From Amoebophrya sp. A120 (lineage: Eukaryota; Sar; Dinophyceae; Syndiniales; Amoebophryaceae): a stretch of 64,000 nt of DNA. Below the pieces are notes generated by a model. It was given only the letters and a program-made list of their open reading frames with translations, did no database searches and was not told the DNA's origin. Location of the stretch: positions 1,357,199 to 1,421,198 of the forward strand of contig CAJINV010000016.1 in the NCBI GenBank assembly GCA_905178155.1. Reading direction: 5' to 3'. This document shows positions 58,020 to 64,000 of the stretch, piece after piece. Positions within the stretch are counted from its first letter, which is position 1, and each line of letters begins with the position of its first letter. The position numbers were made by a program, and so were the translations under genes.

Positions 58020-60218
58020 CTAGGACCTGAAAATATAATCTTCGTCTAGAAAGTTCACAACGCATCTCTTCCAGCCACACCGAGCGCTGTAGTACTTGAC
58101 GAAGTAGCAAGGATCATGATAATTTGTCCCGGTAGCAGTTCGAAATGTCGGAGCTGCCTTGTCGCTATCGCGCATCTTGTCTGCGTGCGGATCTTCTTTT
58201 TGTCCTTGGTCAAGATGAGCATGCTCCACCTCCACAAACCCACACCTCCCCTCCATCTGCTCGTGCGACCAGATCGGTCCTTGTCCCAAGTTTAGCGTTA
58301 GCAGCCTCGTCTGTCCATCGTGAATGGCGTGCGTTAACTTCTCCAGGTCGCGCAGAAAAAGCTCCGTGTCGGGCAGGCGGGTTTGGTTGTTGCTCACCAT
58401 GTTGTCACTGTTGTGCTGATTCAGTAGGTCGTCAGCTTCACTGTTCATAACCGCCACACCTCCACCATTATCCTTCTCAAACAATTCCGACATGGGGTTT
58501 TGCCGCTGGGTGAATTTGCACCCGTCGAGGGTCAAGTGCTCGATGTCCGAGGTTTTTAAGGCTGAAATCAAGAACCAAATATTTCCGTAGTCCGCGAATC
58601 GGAGGGTTAAGAATCGTAGGGTGGAGGACGCTCCGATTGCGCGAAAGGTGTCGGGTTGAAGGAAGTCCCCGCAGTTGTTTGTGAGGAAGAGTGTTTCTAG
58701 TAGATGCGCTGAGGGTGGTTGGACAACTCCTGTTGTGGCCGCAGCTGTTGTAGTGGGAGATGCAGTAGGTGCATGAGCTTGAGCCTTCTGGCTCTTCAAT
58801 TGCGCTCTTTGCTCCCTCGTTGGCTTAATTATTCCCGGGTGCTGGACCAGAATCTCTTTCAACCTCTGCTGCGTCGTCATTTGCAGTCGTGGTTCGTCCG
58901 GGTTTTCTTCTTGTCGGTGCAGGTGCTCACAATAGTCGGTGTCGAGTACTAGGGAATAGAGTGTCGTTGGTGTGAATTTCTTGCTCCTCCACTGCCAGAA
59001 CGCGTCGCTTGTGAATCTTTTGTCTTCCTCCGGGAAGCTGTAGCGAATTTTGGTCGAGGACATTTTTGCTTCGCTACGTGTCAGGCGAGATTCAGGTCCT
59101 CGGTCACTAGGCGCAACTAGAACTTCATCGGTGACGTCGCTTTTTCTGGCTTGTCTCAGATCCGCACTCAAGGGATTCTTTTTGCAGACGATCTTCAGTG
59201 TGGTTCTGGCTGCGGAGGTTTTTTTCCCGCTGGTGTTCTTGGAGGCTTTCATCTTATCCTTTGTTTTATGACTTGTCGCATTGTTGTAAATCTTGCCGTC
59301 GGTTCGGTACAACGCGTCTGACAGCATTCTGTCAGAACTGATCTCCTTGTACGTGCTATCCATCCCGCTTTCCAGAAACAGATCCAGCATCCAAAACCCG
59401 CAGTAATCCAACGCGTTGTTCACCAAATACCCTTCGTGAAATTCGTCAACCCTTCTAATCCGGTCGGACGTCAGCTGGCCCAAATGCTTGGAGTGGTTGA
59501 AGGGCGGTGGCTGTTTCTCCTGTTTAAGTAGACTGGGCTGGGCCTGTTGTGAAGGGGACTGTAGAGCGGCGCTTGGTCGCAAGGCACTTCCACTTGAGGT
59601 AGATGCGACACCGCTAGACGGCGTGGCCCTGCTCGTCGTCGTCTCTCGCCGTTCGTAGTCAGTGATCCTTCTGGCGAGGCAGCGCTTCAAGGTATGCAGG
59701 TCCGGCTCCTGCCGGTGATCGAAGAACTCTGCCGTGGGAAGCGCGATGACCTTCGTCGAAAGGAGAGATGGTTGTGGCTGCTGACGGGTCGATGATGACG
59801 ATGATGTTTGTTTTGCATGGGAAGTTGCATGCTCTGCAGCTGCAGCACTCACATACTCGATCTCGCACCATTCCGGATAAAAGTTTTCCTCGGACAAGGA
59901 AACCGATGGGGACGGCGCAGCGATTCTCTTCGACACACCGTAGCGAGGCGTTCGTCTTCGGCCTCTTTTTCTCTTGTTAGTCTTAGCTGCAGAAGACTCT
60001 TCGCCGCTCGTAATGGTAGTTGCCTCGGCCTTCTTCGAATTGGAATCACGTCTAACAGCACGATAGGTGTTTTTCCTTTTCCCCTTCCTCTTGGAGGACG
60101 AGGTGCTGTCCAGAGAAGACACAGAGGACCCCGCGGTAGAGACATTGGACCGCAAGCTCGAGTTACTGCTATTGCTCAAGGAGCGGAGCAGGGAGGAGAC
60201 TGCCGGGGCTGGCAACAT
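58020..60218 (-). CDS. Basic protein with LRR-like segment (732 aa), unknown function
   Basis: Single exon without introners. Residues 1-100 are Ser-rich with strongly basic clusters (KRKGKRKN, NKRKRGRRR) that look like nuclear localisation signals. Residues about 260-330 contain conserved-looking aromatic stretches (EFHEGYLVNNALDYCGFWML). Residues about 525-600 have the spacing of leucine-rich repeats (LLETLFLTNN, LRFLTLRFADY, IEHLTLDGCKF). The C-terminal part contains LLTLNLGQGPIW and ends NFLDEDYIFRS. A scaffolding role in the nucleus would fit but is inference. The neighbouring genes do not help. Confidence 0.72.
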   Translation of the reverse strand: MLPAPAVSSLLRSLSNSSNSSLRSNVSTAGSSVSSLDSTSSSKRKGKRKNTYRAVRRDSNSKKAEATTITSGEESSAAKTNKRKRGRRRTPRYGVSKRIAAPSPSVSLSEENFYPEWCEIEYVSAAAAEHATSHAKQTSSSSSTRQQPQPSLLSTKVIALPTAEFFDHRQEPDLHTLKRCLARRITDYERRETTTSRATPSSGVASTSSGSALRPSAALQSPSQQAQPSLLKQEKQPPPFNHSKHLGQLTSDRIRRVDEFHEGYLVNNALDYCGFWMLDLFLESGMDSTYKEISSDRMLSDALYRTDGKIYNNATSHKTKDKMKASKNTSGKKTSAARTTLKIVCKKNPLSADLRQARKSDVTDEVLVAPSDRGPESRLTRSEAKMSSTKIRYSFPEEDKRFTSDAFWQWRSKKFTPTTLYSLVLDTDYCEHLHRQEENPDEPRLQMTTQQRLKEILVQHPGIIKPTREQRAQLKSQKAQAHAPTASPTTTAAATTGVVQPPSAHLLETLFLTNNCGDFLQPDTFRAIGASSTLRFLTLRFADYGNIWFLISALKTSDIEHLTLDGCKFTQRQNPMSELFEKDNGGGVAVMNSEADDLLNQHNSDNMVSNNQTRLPDTELFLRDLEKLTHAIHDGQTRLLTLNLGQGPIWSHEQMEGRCGFVEVEHAHLDQGQKEDPHADKMRDSDKAAPTFRTATGTNYHDPCYFVKYYSARCGWKRCVVNFLDEDYIFRS

Positions 60219-60808
60219 CTTTGGTGTGCGGAGAAAAGTGTTGGTGAAGTCTTCGGCGTAGCAAATGTTGATTCAGGAATGAAAGCGAATTAAAGCAAGT
60301 GGAATGAGTCGTAAGTAACGTCAGAACATGCAGATGATGAAGTGAGCTGGGTTGTTTGTGAGTTCAGCAGTAGTAGAATCGGCGAAGCTAGTACGCGCTA
60401 ACCCAGGCCGACGTAGAGGGAGATAAACCGCAGCAGGAAAGTTCTTGTTCTCGTCACCGAATTCCAGCTTCTGCAATACCGAGATTTCAAGGAGAAGCAT
60501 TTTTGGGATCCACTGCAGACGGATTTGCTTAAGTAGTATGACTATGACTGCGAAGACCGAGAAGCACCATTCGCAACGACCGATTCGCCTGCGTCAGCAG
60601 CTGTGCACACAACCGACAGGCCATTCGAAACGGCGGTGCCGGGTCTTCATTTCGATCACAATGCTCACCGAAGAAGAATAGTTTGCTGAAACACAAAAGA
60701 GAAAATGCAAAAGTGTTAATAGCCTCAGAGGACTCACTGTTACCCAACTCTATTTGGTGCGAGCTACCCATGCGGAAAAAACTTAATGTCGTTCAGGAAA
60801 GTGTCAAA
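60219..60808. other. Spacer
   Basis: No supported feature. Confidence 0.55.
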
Positions 60809-62114
60809 TCAGGCCAGCGGATTGAAAAAATCATCTATCGCAGTCCACACACTCCCGCCCCGATTCTTACTCCCCCCGCCAGCAATATCAAATGCAAAAA
60901 TGTCTGGGTCTGGAAGGTTGTAACTTGTGATGCGTCCTGTGGATCACACAAAAATCTGTGTTGCGTGATCACCAAAAGTTGTTCTTTTTTGACCAACATG
61001 AGCGGCAGTTTCTCATGCAGGATAGGCATGATGGGGACCATTTCGCAGTATCTGTCATGCTAGGCCCTGCATTCCAGACCTCATGGGGCACGGAAAATAT
61101 GCATGACAAATGCAAATCTCGCAATCTTCCTGACCCAGACACTTTTGCATTTGATAAGCACCACCTGCACCCGCAACGGGCGCCGGAACTGGAGCAGTCA
61201 CGGCTGCCGGCGTCGCGGACACCGGCGGTGTGTAGTAGGGCGTTCGTTCGCGTTGCGCGGCTAACACCGCGGATCGCTCCTTCGCTTTGACCACAGACGC
61301 TGGCTGGCGCTCTTCCGGAAGTAGTTTGTAGAGATCCTTCTCCTCGTAGTTGTCCATTTGCAATGGCATGTCGCTGAAAAAACTCCAGTATCCAGTGCAA
61401 AAGTATCGCACTCGTACATACTAATTGCAGCCATGCATGACAGATCTATTTTCTAAGGGAAAACAGCATTACAAATTGCATTTTTGTTCTTGAGAAAATT
61501 TGTCATGCAGTTTATACTAGTAGTACGATACTTTTGCACTGCATATCCAGAAGCGGTAGAATTCTGGGAAGGACTTTTGGTGTTCGACTTCTTCCCGGAG
61601 CTCCTGCTCGTCATCGGCCAGCTGTTGTTTTTGATGATAGACATTCAATCTTCAGCAGCATTAGGTTGTGTTTTACGAAGACAAATGGCGTCAGCAATGA
61701 TGTTTCCGCATGAGAAATTGCACTCCGCATAAGTAGGAATCAATTGCAATTCGCCAGAACAAGCCCAACTACACGAACACGATGCAATAGCAATTACATC
61801 AATACCGCAGATTTGTCAATGGTGACGCCGTTAGGTAGTTGGATGAAATCTGACAGAAACGGCCTTTGGTCGTCCTGCTCGGCGACTTTCAACGCTCGTT
61901 GGTCCGGTTTCTTCACCAAAATTTTGTCGAGGAAGTCTACTCGTTCTTTTAGCAAGTGTAATTGCAAATCCAGTTTCGCCACTTCCTTCTCCGTTTTGCT
62001 CAGCATGCACTGGTCCTCACCGAGCAAGCGGATGACGGTTCTTTTCTGGGAAGTAGTTCCGTCCGGCGGAGAGCTGGGCATGGCGCCCGGTGGAGGGGGG
62101 CCGGGGGAAGTCAT
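60809..62114 (-). CDS. Small coiled-coil protein (239 aa), unknown function
   Basis: Exons (5-bp duplications included): 62114-61798, 61649-61546, 61388-61157, 60885-60809. One GT-AG intron (61650-61797) and two introners (61389-61545, 60886-61156) are removed; 720 nt net, frame intact. A Pro/Gly/Ser-rich N-terminus is followed by a heptad-like helix (CMLSKTEKEVAKLDLQLHLL, about 36-60) and a second charged helix (QQLADDEQELREEVEHQKSF). The middle has FYRFWSFFSDMPLQMDNYEE, then a Pro/Ala-rich linker and a short C-terminus (VWTAIDDFFNPLA). The two helices joined by a short strand-like segment recall small chaperone or cytoskeletal coiled-coil proteins, but I do not recognise the family. Confidence 0.68.
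60886..61156. mobile_element. Introner, family A, in the coiled-coil gene
   Basis: 271 bp, TATCAAATGC...TTTGATA with GTCTGGGTCTGGAAG arms. Duplication AGCAA/AGCAC. Removal joins AGAGGA to GGGSKNRGG. Confidence 0.92.
61389..61545. mobile_element. Introner, family C, in the coiled-coil gene
   Basis: 157 bp, TATCCAGTGC...CACTGCATA with AAAAGTATCGCACTCGTA arms. Duplication TCCAG. Removal joins FYRFW to SFFSDMPLQ. Confidence 0.93.
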
Positions 62115-62346
62115 TTTGTCGGTCGAGATGAAATATCCGGGGAGCGGAGTATCAAATTGTCTTTGTTGATTAGGAGAAGAAGATCAAAGCAATCTAGTGA
62201 GCTAGAGCTTCTTTTAATTATTCTCGATGTGAGAGCAGAAAGCGGTAGCAATTGCATTCGTATATACAGAAGTATAGAAGCTTCGCTCAAACAAGATTTG
62301 CTCCGACGACCAACTCAGAAGCGATTGTGCGCTCATGCGTGACGAT

Positions 62347-62378
62347 CGCACAGATGCGTACGCTCCAACATCTGTGCG
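62347..62378. repeat. Short perfect hairpin
   Basis: CGCACAGATG, a 12-base loop, then CATCTGTGCG. It lies about 230 bp upstream of the coiled-coil gene. Function unknown. Confidence 0.8.
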
Positions 62379-62739
62379 TGACGTCTTTAAAGCATGACAA
62401 TTCCACGGATTTTACTGCTCATCTTCCAACGATGAGCTGCAACAGCAACTACAGCAGCTAGCACATGCTACGATGACTCTCCCTCTACATGTGATCTACT
62501 TCTGGGGCAGCTAGAGCGACTCGAAGCCGTCGCCATGTTATTCTTATTTCTGATTCTGAGTTTAATCACCACAGGCCGGGACGAAATACAACACATTTTC
62601 GCCAAGACAAGAGTTTGCAGTTGAAGTTGTAAGGACTGTGCCGACATCACATGAAATATTGGCCTTCGCGCTCGACGGACATCAGACGAAATTATTGACT
62701 CAATTCGCACGCAGAGACACCAGACAACCAACCCTGATC

Positions 62740-64000
62740 ACAATCGCTGCGCCGTTAAGCAAGCATACAATAGAGATAGACGGAAGCCTTGCTTCCTTCG
62801 CGACGAAGGAACAGAAACAAGGGCTGGCCACTGGCCTCGACCAAGCAAAAGCAGTTCGCATCTCCCGAGCGCGCCGACTGCGAGCGCGGCCGTTGCGTTT
62901 GCGACTTCCATCCAGCTATGTTGCGACAAGGCGCGCGCAATGATTGAACGCGGGCAAGGGCGGCGCATGCCCATACCCAAGCAAGCGCGCCCTCACTCCT
63001 CCTTAGGAGCAGCGCCATCGACCCAGCGCGCGACAGAGAGGCGGGCCATGCCACAGGCGCAAAGGGGTGAGGATCAGATCACAGACGGGGGCCACCCAAC
63101 CAGCGGCCTTGCTAGGAGCCGCGCAGGCTGCCTGAATACACGAAACGACGGGGGGCGCCCAGCCGCGGCAGCGCGCCCCCGCCCCCGACCCCCCGAAGCC
63201 GACGGGCCACGCGGGGGCGCGAGGGCACTAAATCAATGCACCCAAGGCTTCGCCGGATTTTGCCCCTAACGCTTTTGGGCCGAAAAATCCACTTTATTTC
63301 TGAAATTTTTTAAAATTTCCGAGAAGGGTAGCGGGGTGGCTCTTGGACCGGGGGCGGGTTGGGGCCCGTCCTGCAGGCTGCGCAAGAAGGCTGGCGGGAT
63401 TTGGGTCGCTGCCTTCGGTGCTTCGCAATGGGATGAAACAAAACACAAAGGCGCCACGCCGCACGGGCTCGGTATGCCTCAGGAGCGCGCGGGAGGCGGC
63501 GCGCAGGCAGGCATGATGGACGTGGCTGCTCGACAACGCGGGCGCTCGGATGCGTTCGAATTGAAGTGAAGAACTTCCTTTGCGTGTGGCCAAGAAAAAT
63601 TTCAAAAAAGTTTCGATTTGCCCAAAAAAAGTTTGAATTTGGCCGGATAAAATTTCAAGAGGTGCGAAAAATGGCCAAAAAAAATTTCGGAAAATCGGCC
63701 ACATTAGCAAAATCCCATTGGTTTTTGCAAATTGGCCACTTTCTAGAATTTTTTTCAAATTTTTTTTGCGCGCCTCTTGATTTTTCCCGGATTTTTTTCA
63801 AATTTTTTCTGCGATTTTTCCTGGCCAAACCCAAAGAGAAATCTTCTGCGGCGGCAATGCGCCACGAGGGCGCCTCTGCTCCCCGACAGAAGAAGGCGCA
63901 ACCCCACACGGATTTGCCACTCTGGGTTCTCATCACCAGCAGCGGAGGCCAAGAGATGTGGACCACCCAAGCGGGCAAGTATGCGGCACCTGCGCCCGGC
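62740..64000. other. GC-rich island at the right edge
   Basis: Composition rises sharply near 62,740 and stays high to the edge, apart from the AT-rich array at 63,590-63,830. No gene recognised; may continue beyond the window. Confidence 0.55.
63590..63830. repeat. AT-rich array with inverted elements in the right-edge GC-rich island
   Basis: Repeated TTTCAAAAAAAGTTT-like words on the left and TTTTTTTCAAATTTTTT-like words on the right, centred near 63700. Same arrangement as the arrays at 6.5 and 10.8 kb. Confidence 0.65.

Noticed and set aside
2212-61545. Interpretation of the short inverted repeats as bacterial terminators, attenuators or MITEs in spacers
   Set aside because: They lie within conserved coding motifs, and exact removal plus one 5-bp copy restores the protein, which fits introns.

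Overview
The window is nuclear DNA of a protist, most likely a dinoflagellate-lineage alveolate. The best fit I can suggest is a Syndiniales parasite such as Amoebophrya. The reasons are: nine genes all on the minus strand; coding regions interrupted by dozens of short, repetitive, non-GT-AG introns with terminal inverted repeats and 5-bp target duplications ('introners', which I recall being reported from Amoebophrya); and very large multidomain proteins. No rRNA, CRISPR or bacterial-type operon signal was seen. The species assignment is inference.

Layout, read in transcription order (right to left). 62.1-60.8 kb: small coiled-coil protein (239 aa). 60.2-58.0 kb: basic protein with a leucine-rich-repeat-like stretch (732 aa). 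57.2-54.4 kb: membrane protein with a basic tail (682 aa). 53.3-50.0 kb: membrane protein with a Ser/Thr-rich stalk and basic tail (723 aa). 47.9-45.0 kb: R3H-domain protein (799 aa). 43.4-37.3 kb: pentameric ligand-gated ion channel homologue with a huge C-terminal extension (1,623 aa). 36.1-34.9 kb: membrane protein (407 aa). 33.4-21.0 kb: giant two-TM-segment protein with Cys-rich modules (3,612 aa). 19.9-2.0 kb: a five-enzyme purine-synthesis fusion, PurL-PurN-PurF-PurD-PurM (about 3,313 aa). After removal of the inferred introns, every multi-exon gene keeps one open frame from start to stop.

The purine fusion carries all five activities that convert PRPP to aminoimidazole ribotide (steps 1-5) in one predicted polypeptide. 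Its 15 exons are separated by 12 introners and 2 ordinary GT-AG introns.

I count 31 introner insertions in 7 of the 9 genes. They fall into about 11 sequence families that share one architecture: a 5-bp target duplication flanking an element that starts with TA and ends with TA. Families A (8 copies), B (3), C (6), D (2), F (4), G (2) and H (2) recur in unrelated genes, several in both orientations and some as near-identical copies. Ten conventional GT-AG introns coexist with them.

Five GC-rich islands (about 6.0-7.3, 8.9-12.7, 43.9-44.8, 48.2-49.1 and 62.7-64.0 kb) stand out from the rest. Two lie inside introns of the purine gene, and three contain AT-rich inverted repeat arrays. The other non-coding stretches are ordinary spacers without recognisable genes.
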